DNA of 64,000 nucleotides, taken from NCBI GenBank assembly GCA_035635555.1, contig DASQAT010000001.1, positions 109,029-173,028 on the forward strand. The letters run 5' to 3'. Source of the stretch: Candidatus Dormiibacterota bacterium (GTDB lineage Bacteria; Acidobacteriota; Polarisedimenticolia; Gp22-AA2). Below the pieces are notes generated by a model that did no database searches, was not told the origin of the DNA, and saw nothing but the letters and a program-made list of their open reading frames with translations. Made by a program: the position numbers and the translations under genes. Within the stretch, counting starts at the first letter, position 1; each line of letters starts with the position of its first letter. Positions 1-7,297 of this stretch are shown here, piece by piece.

Positions 1-1
1 G

Positions 2-211
2 CTGTCCAGGACGATCAACGGCGTCGAGCTGTCCGTCACCGATGACGGCAACGGCGCCGCGTTTGCCGGCGATTCGATGCGCGGCCTCGGCATCCCGGGG
101 ATGCGCGAGCGCCTCCGTCAGGTCGGGGGGAGCGTCTCGATACTGTCCGACGGAAGAACGGGGACCATGGTCTCGGCCCGCATTCCGTACGTGGTTCACG
201 GAGAACAATGA
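2..211 (+). CDS. Sensor histidine kinase, C-terminal end (partial)
   Basis: Only the last 69 codons lie in the window. The reading frame contains a DDGNG stretch (the G1 box of an HATPase_c ATP-binding domain) and then GLGIPGMRERLRQVGG, the G2-type box typical of NarX/DegS (HisKA_3) kinases. The tail ends in a beta-strand-like segment. The stop codon overlaps the start of the downstream response regulator (ATGA), so the two are translationally coupled and almost certainly form a cognate two-component pair. The sensor domain and phospho-acceptor histidine lie upstream, so the stimulus cannot be inferred. Confidence 0.9.
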   Translation: MSRTINGVELSVTDDGNGAAFAGDSMRGLGIPGMRERLRQVGGSVSILSDGRTGTMVSARIPYVVHGEQ

Positions 212-858
212 ATCCAGCGATCAAGGTCCTCCTCGTCGATGATCACCTCATGTTCCGCGAGGGAATCCGGAACCGGCTGGCCCGTCACAGCCGGTTCAAG
301 GTCGTCGGGGAAGCCGCCAGCGCCGAGGAGGCGATCAAGATCCTGCAGCAGACCGCTCCTTCCATCGTGATTCTCGACATCCGGATGCAGGGGCCCTCCG
401 GCATCGACCTGGCCCGGCGTCTGCGTCGCGAGTGGCCGGACGTCAAGATTCTCGTCCTCAGCGGGTATGACTTCGACCAGTATGTCCGCGCCCTTGCCCG
501 CATCGGCATCCACGGATATCTGTTGAAGGACTGCCCCCAGGAGGATCTCATCGAAGCCCTCGACGAGATCGCCCGGGGCGGGGTCGTGCTTCCGCCGCGC
601 ATCGCGTCGAAGATCATGCGCAGCTACGCCTCGGATTCGGTGAACGAGGGCCGAAACTCAAGATGGGACCTGACCGTCCGGGAGATCGAGGTCCTGGAAT
701 GTCTTCACGAAGGACTGCGAAACGCCGATATCGCCTCCCGCCTGGATATCTCTCCCCGCACGGTCGAAACGCACGTGAGCAGCATCATTTCGAAGCTCGG
801 CGCGCACAGCCGAACCGAAGCGGTGCGCAGGGCGGTCCAGGAGAGTCTGATCCGCTAG
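208..858 (+). CDS. NarL/LuxR-family response regulator
   Basis: This 216-residue regulator has an N-terminal receiver domain (about 5-120). It shows the acidic pair D11/D12, the phospho-acceptor D57 in VILDIRM, a Ser in LVLSG and K107 in LLKD. A linker leads to a LuxR-type helix-turn-helix at about 153-215, with the signature LTVREIEVL and SPRTVETHVSSI. It is expected to be phosphorylated by the kinase encoded immediately upstream, to dimerise and to bind promoter DNA. The start ATG overlaps the kinase stop by four bases. No target genes are evident nearby. Confidence 0.95.
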   Translation: MNPAIKVLLVDDHLMFREGIRNRLARHSRFKVVGEAASAEEAIKILQQTAPSIVILDIRMQGPSGIDLARRLRREWPDVKILVLSGYDFDQYVRALARIGIHGYLLKDCPQEDLIEALDEIARGGVVLPPRIASKIMRSYASDSVNEGRNSRWDLTVREIEVLECLHEGLRNADIASRLDISPRTVETHVSSIISKLGAHSRTEAVRRAVQESLIR

Positions 859-891
859 GAATCCGCGCACGCATCGCACGGCCCTCCACGC

Positions 892-1167
892 TCAACCCGC
901 CGCTCTGGGCCGCACCAGATGCAACGTGACCACGAACAGCGCGGCGCCGATGATCGACCAGACGACTGGGAATGACCCGTCGCCTATGTGAAGGGCCAGC
1001 AGCTCGCGGACGCCGAGGGCGCCTGCCAGCCACGAACCGAGCAGAGCGCCCACGAATCCCAGGGCGATCGACGTCAGCCAGCCGCGGTGCGAGTACCCGA
1101 CGAGCGTCTGGGCCACGCTGCCGCAAACTCCGGCCACCAGCAGCAGCAGGAGAAAATTGAGAGACAT
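892..1167 (-). CDS. GlsB/YeaQ/YmgE-family (transglycosylase-associated) membrane protein
   Basis: This protein of about 91 residues has three hydrophobic segments. The Gly-rich helices (GFVGALLGSWLAGALG) and overall length are typical of the small inner-membrane GlsB/YeaQ/YmgE family, whose members are often stress-induced. Their biochemical role is unknown despite the 'transglycosylase-associated' name. The frame is open further upstream, but ATG at 1167 gives the standard family N-terminus and has an AGAGGTG ribosome-binding site. It is transcribed divergently from the small membrane protein that begins at 1237. Confidence 0.8.
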   Translation of the reverse strand: MSLNFLLLLLVAGVCGSVAQTLVGYSHRGWLTSIALGFVGALLGSWLAGALGVRELLALHIGDGSFPVVWSIIGAALFVVTLHLVRPRAAG

Positions 1168-1236
1168 GGCCGCACCTCTGGCTTCGAGGCACGGACATTG
1201 CTCGAGGACGGGTCGAAGGAGTATCGTGGGGCTTAC

Positions 1237-1458
1237 ATGAGCCGAACCAGGATATTCGCCATCGTATTGATCGCGGCCGGTGTATTGGCGCTGCTGTACG
1301 GCGGGTTCACCTACACCAAGGAGTCGCACGATCTCAAGATAGGCTCGCTCGAGGTGTCGGTGAAGGACAAGGAAACCGTCAACGTCCCGACCTGGTGCGG
1401 CGTGGGGGCGATTGTGGTCGGGACCGTCCTGCTGGTGGCGCGCCGTCAGCGCGCCTGA
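1237..1458 (+). CDS. Small two-helix membrane protein
   Basis: This 73-residue protein has two transmembrane helices (about 5-24 and 52-69) separated by a charged loop containing KIGSLEVSVKDKETVNVP. Very similar small proteins are widespread in GC-rich environmental bacteria and are usually annotated as hypothetical; a link to DUF3185 is possible but I am not sure of it. GAAGGAG lies about 14 bases before the ATG, rather far for a strong site. The open frame extends upstream, but the membrane protein clearly starts at this ATG. No function can be assigned. Confidence 0.65.
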   Translation: MSRTRIFAIVLIAAGVLALLYGGFTYTKESHDLKIGSLEVSVKDKETVNVPTWCGVGAIVVGTVLLVARRQRA

Positions 1459-1479
1459 GGCGCCCCCACCTTCCGTTCC

Positions 1480-2358
1480 ATGGTCTCCCGCTCACCTGCG
1501 CGCGCGTCCAGGGGCCGGCCACGCTGGAGACGCGCGCGTTGGATCCGGAAGGGGACCGCGCGGCGCCTCGCGCGGTGGGGCCGGCGCCTGGTCCGGTCCG
1601 CGCGACGCTTCATCAGGGCCCTGCGGACCGCGCCGCCTTCTGTCAGGGTCCTCGCGACCGCGATCGTTCTCGTCGCGGTGTGGGCCGTGGCCAACTGGGC
1701 GTATCAGGCGATCCGCAAGCCGACCGAGCTGTTCTTTCCCGTCAGCGGCGCTCTCGCAAAATCTCCCGCCGAGACGTGGCAGAGCTACGCGCCGCTCTTC
1801 AACGAGCATGCGACCGCCGTCATCACCCCCGCGCTCCTGGCCGCGCTCGCCCAGATCGAAGGGGCGGGCAACCCCCTGGCGCGGACGTACTGGCGGTGGC
1901 GTCCGGCCCGGAATCCGTTCAAGGTGTACCAGCCGGCGTCGAGCGCGGTCGGCATGTACCAGATGACGGACGCGACGTTCAGCGAAGGGAAGCGCTACTG
2001 CATCCACGACCACGTGGTCGTCGAGGTCGGCGGGTGGCTCGACGCGAAATCGTGCTGGTTCAACGTCCTCTACAGCCGCGTCGTGCCGAGTCATGCGATC
2101 GAGATGACGTCGGCCCTCCTGGATCGCGGTGTCGCCGTCGCGATCGAGCGCCATCGTGTCGCCGGCGTCACCCCCGAGCGGCAGCAGGATCTGGCCGCCG
2201 TGATCCACCTGTGCGGGCCGACGGCGGGGGACGCCTATGTGGCGCGCGGCTTCCGCCTGGCCGCCCACCAGCGCTGCGGCGACCACGACGTCGGCGCCTA
2301 CCTGGCGCAAGTCAACGCGATGAAACGGCAGTTCGCCCGGATGGCGGCTGCCGGATAG
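1480..2358 (+). CDS. SLT-type lytic transglycosylase-like membrane protein
   Basis: A very Arg-rich cytoplasmic head (1-55) is followed by a single transmembrane segment (about 57-75) and a periplasmic lysozyme-fold domain. Lysozyme-like features are AALAQIEGAGNP with E127 as the candidate catalytic acid, and SSAVGMYQMT at 155-163, equivalent to the GLMQ block of SLT domains. Such enzymes cleave the MurNAc-GlcNAc bond of peptidoglycan. There are unusual Cys residues after the core (CIHDH, SCWFN, HLCG), which may form disulfides. No clear ribosome-binding site supports the chosen ATG, and the true start may lie inside the Arg-rich head. Confidence 0.65.
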   Translation: MVSRSPARASRGRPRWRRARWIRKGTARRLARWGRRLVRSARRFIRALRTAPPSVRVLATAIVLVAVWAVANWAYQAIRKPTELFFPVSGALAKSPAETWQSYAPLFNEHATAVITPALLAALAQIEGAGNPLARTYWRWRPARNPFKVYQPASSAVGMYQMTDATFSEGKRYCIHDHVVVEVGGWLDAKSCWFNVLYSRVVPSHAIEMTSALLDRGVAVAIERHRVAGVTPERQQDLAAVIHLCGPTAGDAYVARGFRLAAHQRCGDHDVGAYLAQVNAMKRQFARMAAAG

Positions 2359-2389
2359 AAGTTCCCGCCACCCGGTCCGGGCTACTTGG

Positions 2390-2640
2390 GAATGGAGAAC
2401 TGTCGAAGGCGACGTCGCTGCTGAAGGGAGGGCCGGCGGGCGGCCGGAGCTCGTATCGCGTCAAGGCGCAGGCCTTGACCCCGTCGACCAGCAGGTCCCT
2501 GACCTCCATCGAGCCGATCATGGAGTAGAAGCGCTTCGTCGCATCCAGGTACGCCGCTCGTCCACTGACGCGCTTGATGGGGCTGATGTAGCTGGTGAAG
2601 TTCAGGTCAACCCAGTATCGTGTCTCCTGTTGCCATTCAG
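2390..2640 (-). pseudogene. SnoaL/NTF2-like fold protein remnant
   Basis: Read on the minus strand from about 2640 down to about 2390, an open frame without its own start gives a protein resembling SnoaL-like (NTF2-fold) proteins. It includes YISPIKRVSGRAAYLDATK, then MEVRDLLVDG and TRYELRPPAGPPFSSDVA. Similarity fades after about 2420, and the N-terminal third of a normal protein (about 120 residues) is missing. The fragment overlaps the 3' end of dps in another frame. It looks like a decayed gene cut when dps arrived, or the other way round. The assignment rests on recognition of the sequence pattern only. Confidence 0.5.
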
Positions 2641-3119
2641 CGCTCCGACTGGGCGTGAGACTCGACGAACCAGAGGTCCTTGTCGACGTTGCGCGAAATC
2701 TCCGTGAAGATGTCGGCGGTGTCCTTGTCGCCGATCTCGTCGGCCCGGTCGATTCCCTGGCGCACCACCGATCCGAAGTAGGCGAGGCTGCGCGACAGAC
2801 ATTCGACGTGCTCCTTGCCGCTGGCGATCGTCAGGGGATATTCGGGAAGCTGCGATTGCTTCACCACGGCGCGGACCGTCCCTTCCGCCGTGCCGCCGAG
2901 CTGCAGGATGCGCTCGGCGAGCAGATCGGCGTAATCCCCCGCATGCTCGTACACCTTGTCGAACAGCTCGTGGAGCGCGATGAAATTCGGCCCCTTGACG
3001 TTCCAGTGCGCCTGCTTGGCGTGCGTCACGAGATCCACCGCATCCGACAGACGCTCCTGGAGGAGGCTCGCCACCTGAACGCGGACTTTCTCGGGAATGT
3101 CATTCTTGGTCTTGTGCAT
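2637..3119 (-). CDS. dps: Dps-family ferritin-like DNA/iron protection protein
   Basis: At 160 residues this is the normal Dps length. The inter-subunit ferroxidase ligands are all present with exact family spacing: H38 in QAHWN, H50 and D54 in LHELFD, D65, and E69 in LLAER (intervals 12, 4, 11, 4). Dps forms a hollow dodecamer that oxidises Fe(II) with hydrogen peroxide, stores ferric iron and shields DNA in starvation or oxidative stress. There is no Lys-rich N-terminal extension beyond MHKTKND, so DNA binding may be weak. It is flanked on both sides by degraded genes, which suggests a rearrangement site. Confidence 0.95.
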   Translation of the reverse strand: MHKTKNDIPEKVRVQVASLLQERLSDAVDLVTHAKQAHWNVKGPNFIALHELFDKVYEHAGDYADLLAERILQLGGTAEGTVRAVVKQSQLPEYPLTIASGKEHVECLSRSLAYFGSVVRQGIDRADEIGDKDTADIFTEISRNVDKDLWFVESHAQSER

Positions 3120-3137
3120 GCTTCGTCTCCGTAAGAA

Positions 3138-3279
3138 TCAGCCCTTGATAAAGGAAATCAGCTCCTCGTTCACCATGTACTTGAGAGTCGTGCACATTCC
3201 GTGCGGGGCGGACGACGGGCTGCCCCGTGCCCCAGTCCTTGTAGATCTGCGTTCCGTCCTTGGTCGTGATGGTGTTCAT
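3138..3279 (-). pseudogene. Alpha/beta hydrolase remnant with internal deletion
   Basis: An ATG at 3279 with a good ribosome-binding site (AGGAGG) starts MNTITTKDGTQIYKDWGTGQ, the usual N-terminus of chloroperoxidase-type alpha/beta hydrolases, where it is normally followed by the oxyanion-hole HG motif. After about 28 codons the frame breaks. In another frame the sequence continues GMCTTLKYMVNEELISFIKG and stop, the usual C-terminus of the same family. The middle of about 230 residues, including the nucleophile elbow and catalytic triad, is gone. The locus is therefore a deletion scar of a once complete hydrolase gene upstream of dps. Confidence 0.75.
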
Positions 3280-3331
3280 GGGACGCCCTCCTGTGTCGCG
3301 CGACTCCCGCGCCGAGGGATGGACTCGATTC

Positions 3332-3360
3332 CTGACTCGCCCGATGCGAAGGAGTATAAT
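3332..3360 (+). promoter_or_regulatory. Putative sigma70-type promoter of the cNMP/TrxR-like operon
   Basis: CTGACT at 3332-3337 resembles a -35 box (4 of 6 matches), and a perfect TATAAT lies at 3355-3360 after a 17-base spacer. Transcription would begin near 3367, about 76 bases before the ATG at 3443. It sits in the divergent gap between the hydrolase remnant and the downstream operon. No operator-like repeat was seen next to it. Confidence 0.55.
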
Positions 3361-3442
3361 CCTGGCCGACCCGTTCTGCCCAGGTTTTCAGGATGCTTCG
3401 ACCCGGCGTCGGAACCGCGACGGCGGGCACGGTGACGGACGA

Positions 3443-5089
3443 ATGGCTGAGATGACCCCGGCCGAGATTGAGGCCTTCCCCACCCTGACCGCGGGGCAGA
3501 TCGCGCGGATCGCCCCCTTCGCGCGCGAGCGCGATCTCGTCGACGACGAAAGCCTGTGGGAGGCGGGGGATCGCAACAGGCCGATGTACGTGATCGTCCG
3601 GGGCGAGGTCGAGATCCTGTCAGGGGCCGATCACGTGGTGACCGTGCACAACGCCGGTGCGTTCACGGGGGACGTCGACCTCCTGTCCGGCCGTCCGGTG
3701 GTGGTGCGGGCGCGCGCCCGGGGCGCCGCGCGCGTGCTCGAGCTGCCTCCGGCCCGGCTGCGCTCGATGATCCAGACGGACGCGGAGCTGAGCGAAATCT
3801 TCCTGCGCGCGTTCATGCTGCGCCGCCTGGCGCTGATGGCCCAGGGCGGGGGGAATATCGTCCTCATCGGCTCGCGCCATTGCGCGGGCACGCTCGCGCT
3901 GCGGGAGTTCCTGACCCGCAACAGCCAGCCGCACGGATATCTCGACCTGGAGGGGGACCCGGCGGTCCAGGAGACGCTCGACAAGTTCGGGGTCGGTGTC
4001 GACGACGTGCCGGTCCTCATCTGCCGGGGGACCCGGGTGCTGCGCAAACCGACGATCGAAGACGTGGCCGACTGTCTCGGGTTGAACGATCTCAACGAGG
4101 CGGTCGTGCGCGATGTCGCGGTCATCGGGGCCGGGCCGGCGGGTCTGTCGACCGCCGTCTACGCGGCGTCCGAGGGGCTCGATGTCCTGGTGCTCGAGGC
4201 CCGGTCGCCGGGCGGGCAGGCCGGCTCGAGCTCCAGGATCGAGAACTACCTGGGCTTCCCGACGGGAGTCACGGGGCAGATCCTCGCCAGCAGCGCCCTC
4301 GTCCAGGCCGAGAAGTTCGGGGCGGAGCTCGCGGTGGCCCGCACCGTGTCGCGGCTCGGGTGCGATCGCCCCTATCGCGTGGAGCTCGGCGCAGGCGTCG
4401 TCGTCCAGGCCCGCTCGATCGTCATCGCGACCGGGGCCAAGTACCGCAAGCCGGACCTGCCGAACCTGTCGCGTTTCGAGGGGGTCGGCGTCTATTATGG
4501 AGCGACGCAGGTCGAGGCGCTCTTCTGCCGCGGTGAGGACGTCATCGTCATCGGGGGCGGCAATTCCGCCGGCCAGGCCGCGGTCTTCCTCTCGGAGACG
4601 GGCCGCCACGTGACCATGATGGTCCGCGGCGCGGGGCTCGCGCAGAGCATGTCGCGTTACCTGATCCACCGCATCCAGGAGACGCCCAAAATCACGCTGC
4701 TCACGAACACGCGCATCGTGGCGCTGGCGGGGGACTCGCGGCTGGAGAAGGTGACCTGGCGCGATGGAAACGGGACCGAGACGACGGCGGACATCCGGCA
4801 CGTCTTCATGATGACCGGCGCCGACCCGAACACCGCGTGGCTGCAGGACTGCGTCGCCCTCGACGATCGGGGATACGTGAAGACGGGTCCGGATCTCGAC
4901 GCGGGGGCCCTGGCCGCGGCTCGCTGGCCGTTCGCGCGCCCGCCGATGCTTTTCGAGACCAGCCGGCCCGGCGTGTTCGCGATCGGCGACGTCCGGGCCA
5001 ACAGCGTCAAGCGCGTCGCCGCCGCGGTGGGCGAGGGCTCGGTCTGCGTCCAGCTGGTGCACAAGGTGCTCTCCGAGTCGGTGGCCTAG
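3443..5089 (+). CDS. cNMP-binding / thioredoxin-like / thioredoxin-reductase-like flavoprotein fusion
   Basis: This 548-residue protein has three parts. A cyclic-nucleotide-binding (CAP_ED) beta-roll lies at about 15-125, a thioredoxin-fold linker at about 137-212, and an FAD/NADPH domain of thioredoxin-reductase type at about 223-548. FAD binding is shown by VIGAGPAGLSTA (228-239), NADPH binding by GGGNSAG (371-377), and the second FAD site by FAIGDVR. The redox CATC motif of true thioredoxin reductases is replaced by GATQ, with only C362 nearby. It therefore cannot work by the classical dithiol route, although such fusions are commonly annotated as thioredoxin reductase. Start chosen at ATG 3443 because the cNMP domain follows directly. 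It is first of three linked genes. Confidence 0.88.
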   Translation: MAEMTPAEIEAFPTLTAGQIARIAPFARERDLVDDESLWEAGDRNRPMYVIVRGEVEILSGADHVVTVHNAGAFTGDVDLLSGRPVVVRARARGAARVLELPPARLRSMIQTDAELSEIFLRAFMLRRLALMAQGGGNIVLIGSRHCAGTLALREFLTRNSQPHGYLDLEGDPAVQETLDKFGVGVDDVPVLICRGTRVLRKPTIEDVADCLGLNDLNEAVVRDVAVIGAGPAGLSTAVYAASEGLDVLVLEARSPGGQAGSSSRIENYLGFPTGVTGQILASSALVQAEKFGAELAVARTVSRLGCDRPYRVELGAGVVVQARSIVIATGAKYRKPDLPNLSRFEGVGVYYGATQVEALFCRGEDVIVIGGGNSAGQAAVFLSETGRHVTMMVRGAGLAQSMSRYLIHRIQETPKITLLTNTRIVALAGDSRLEKVTWRDGNGTETTADIRHVFMMTGADPNTAWLQDCVALDDRGYVKTGPDLDAGALAAARWPFARPPMLFETSRPGVFAIGDVRANSVKRVAAAVGEGSVCVQLVHKVLSESVA

Positions 5090-5098
5090 GAGGACGCG

Positions 5099-5392
5099 AT
5101 GCCGAAACGATGCACGCACCTGGATCAGGTTCGCGACGTGGCCCCGCGAACCCCCGACGGCTGCGAAGAGTGTCTGGCGATGGGAAGTGAATGGGTTCAC
5201 CTCCGCCTGTGCCTGTCGTGCGGTCATGTGGGTTGCTGCGACGACTCGCCCAACAAGCACGCCACCAAGCACTTCAGGAAGATCCATCATCCGATCATCC
5301 GGAGCTTCGAGCCGGGCGAGGACTGGGGCTGGTGCTTCATCGATGAGGTCGTCATGGAGCCGGCGCCCGGCGCCGTAGGGCGGTCCCGATGA
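5099..5392 (+). CDS. UBP-type zinc finger protein
   Basis: This 97-residue protein is almost entirely one UBP-type (ubiquitin-hydrolase-like) zinc finger. It contains CTHLD, the CEEC knuckle, LCLSCGHVGCCD and the HFRKIHHPII histidines, followed by WGWCFIDE. Eukaryotic versions bind the ubiquitin C-terminus. Free-standing bacterial versions are common next to redox flavoproteins and have no proven role. It has an AGGAGG site, starts 9 bases after the flavoprotein stop, and its own stop overlaps the next gene (ATGA), so the three genes are one operon. Confidence 0.92.
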   Translation: MPKRCTHLDQVRDVAPRTPDGCEECLAMGSEWVHLRLCLSCGHVGCCDDSPNKHATKHFRKIHHPIIRSFEPGEDWGWCFIDEVVMEPAPGAVGRSR

Positions 5393-6342
5393 TCCATGAG
5401 GCGTGGCCTCCCCTCCCGCTGGATCAGTGGGAGGACACCTGCAACACCCTGCAGCTCTGGACGCAGATCGTCGGCAAGACCCGGCTCGCGCTCGCGCCGA
5501 TGCAGAACCACTGGTGGCAGGTCGCGTTGTACATCACGGCGCGCGGCCTCGGGACTTCCCCCATGCCTGACGGCGAGCGCACGTTCGAGGTCGACTTCGA
5601 TTTCGTCGATCATCGGCTGCTCGTCCGCACGAGCGACGGCCGGACGGAATCGCTCCCGCTCGTGCCGCGAACCGTGGCGGACTTCCACGCTCGCTACCTC
5701 GAGGCGCTGCGATCGCTCGGCATCGAACCGAAGATCCGTCCCGTGCCGAACGAGGTCGCGAACCCCCTGCCGTTCGACAAGGACGACGTGCACCGTTCCT
5801 ACGACCCCGACGCCGCCTGGCGGTGCTGGAGAGTTCTCGTTCAAGCCGATCGGGTCCTGAAGGAATTCCGCGGACGCTTCCTGGGCAAGAGCAGTCCAGT
5901 TCATTTCTGGTGGGGGAGCTTCGACCTGGCGTGCACGCGGTTTTCCGGACGAACGGCGCCGCCGCACCCCGGGGGCCTGCCGGGCCTGCCCGACTGGGTG
6001 ACGCGGGAGGCCTACTCGCACGAGTGCATCAGCGCCGGCTGGTGGCCGGGAAACGGCGGCGGGCCGGTGCGCGAGGCGTCGTTCTACGCCTACGCCTATC
6101 CCGAGCCTCCGGGTTGCTCCCAGGCGACGATCCGGCCCGCGGAGGCGTCCTACCACCCCGTGGTGCGCGAGTGGATCCTCCCCTACGCCGCGGTCGTTCG
6201 GGCGACTTCCCCCGACGCTCTCGTCCTCGACTTCCTGGTCAGCACCTACGAGACCGCGGCGCGGCTCGGAGACTGGAACCGGGCGGCCCTGGAAAGAGCG
6301 GTGCTGCCCGGCGCGACCTCTAGACCGCCTCGGCCAGGGTGA
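5389..6342 (+). CDS. DUF5996 family protein
   Basis: This 317-residue protein matches the DUF5996 family. It has the N-terminal WEDTCNTLQLWTQIVGKTRL, then the NHWWQVALYITARGL block, a PVHFWWGSFDLACTRFSGR segment and a C-terminal SHECISAGWWPG region. No signal peptide or membrane segment is visible. The function is unknown; the conserved Trp, His and Glu residues suggest an enzyme, but that is inference. It is coupled to the UBP zinc finger gene by a four-base overlap. Its 3' end overlaps the convergent egtD by about 23 bases, so the two transcripts would be antisense there. Confidence 0.85.
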   Translation: MIHEAWPPLPLDQWEDTCNTLQLWTQIVGKTRLALAPMQNHWWQVALYITARGLGTSPMPDGERTFEVDFDFVDHRLLVRTSDGRTESLPLVPRTVADFHARYLEALRSLGIEPKIRPVPNEVANPLPFDKDDVHRSYDPDAAWRCWRVLVQADRVLKEFRGRFLGKSSPVHFWWGSFDLACTRFSGRTAPPHPGGLPGLPDWVTREAYSHECISAGWWPGNGGGPVREASFYAYAYPEPPGCSQATIRPAEASYHPVVREWILPYAAVVRATSPDALVLDFLVSTYETAARLGDWNRAALERAVLPGATSRPPRPG

Positions 6343-7297
6343 GCGCGAACCGATCGACGCTGTCGATCCATTGCGCCCGGACGCTGAAGCCCGAGCGCTC
6401 CAGCATCGAGACGACTTCGGGGGCGTCGTACTTGTACGAGCTCTCCGTCCAGATCATCTCCCCCTCGCCCATCACGAATTCCAGGTCGGCACCGCGGATG
6501 CCGATGCGCTGCCTTCGAGCGCTGCGCAAGTGCATCTCGATGCGCGAGTGCTTCTCGTTCCACAGCGCGCGATGGGTGAAGCCGTCGAGATCGAAGTCGC
6601 CCTGCAGCTCGCGATTGATCCGGGACAGCAAATTGAGATTGAACGCCGCGGTGACGCCGAGAGGATCGTCGTAGGCGAGAAGCAGATCCCGCTCGGGCTT
6701 GACAAGGTCGACGCCCAGGAGGAGAGCGTCGCGCGGATTGAGAGACGCCCGCACTGTCCTGAGGAACGCGTCGCGCCCCGGTGGATCGAAATTGCCGATA
6801 TTCGACCCGAGGAACAGCGCCAGCCGGCGCCCCTTGACCGACTTCGCGTGCCCGAACTCCTCGAGTCCGGCCTCGTACGTTGTCTCGTGGGGCATGAAAC
6901 GGACGTTCTTGAAGCCTTCGAGCGCCCGGCTCGCCTGGGCGAGCGCGCTTCTGGACACGTCGACGATGTGCAGATCGAGAGGACCCCGGCCGGACCCGGC
7001 CCCGGCAATCAACGCGGACAATTTAGCCCCGCTCCCGGCGCCCAGCTCGATGACGGTCGTGACGCCGGCGTCCAGGATCTCGCGGGCGTGCGCCTCGAGC
7101 AGGCGCAGCTCGGCGCGGGTCAGCGAGTACCAGGGCAGCCGGCAGATGGCCTCGAAGAGCGCGGAGCCCAGCTCGTCGTAGAGGTAGTGCGACGGGAGCT
7201 GCCGCGGCTGCAGCGTCAGGAAGTCCCGCACGTCGTCCGCGAACCGGCATCTCGAAGCCGGGGTCGTCGTGAAGAGCGTCGTCAGCGTCGGCGTCAT
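6320..7297 (-). CDS. egtD: L-histidine N-alpha-methyltransferase
   Basis: EgtD trimethylates the alpha-amino group of histidine with SAM to give hercynine, the first step of ergothioneine synthesis. The protein (about 325 residues) shows the SAM-binding glycine loop VIELGAGSGAKLSALI, the upstream LPWYSLTRAELRLL histidine-pocket region, and the LFLGSNIGNFDP block followed by LGVDLVKP typical of the family. ATG at 7297 was chosen because it overlaps the stop of egtB (ATGA) and matches the family N-terminus; a few more codons are open upstream. It forms a two-gene operon with egtB. Confidence 0.95.
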   Translation of the reverse strand: MTPTLTTLFTTTPASRCRFADDVRDFLTLQPRQLPSHYLYDELGSALFEAICRLPWYSLTRAELRLLEAHAREILDAGVTTVIELGAGSGAKLSALIAGAGSGRGPLDLHIVDVSRSALAQASRALEGFKNVRFMPHETTYEAGLEEFGHAKSVKGRRLALFLGSNIGNFDPPGRDAFLRTVRASLNPRDALLLGVDLVKPERDLLLAYDDPLGVTAAFNLNLLSRINRELQGDFDLDGFTHRALWNEKHSRIEMHLRSARRQRIGIRGADLEFVMGEGEMIWTESSYKYDAPEVVSMLERSGFSVRAQWIDSVDRFALTLAEAV

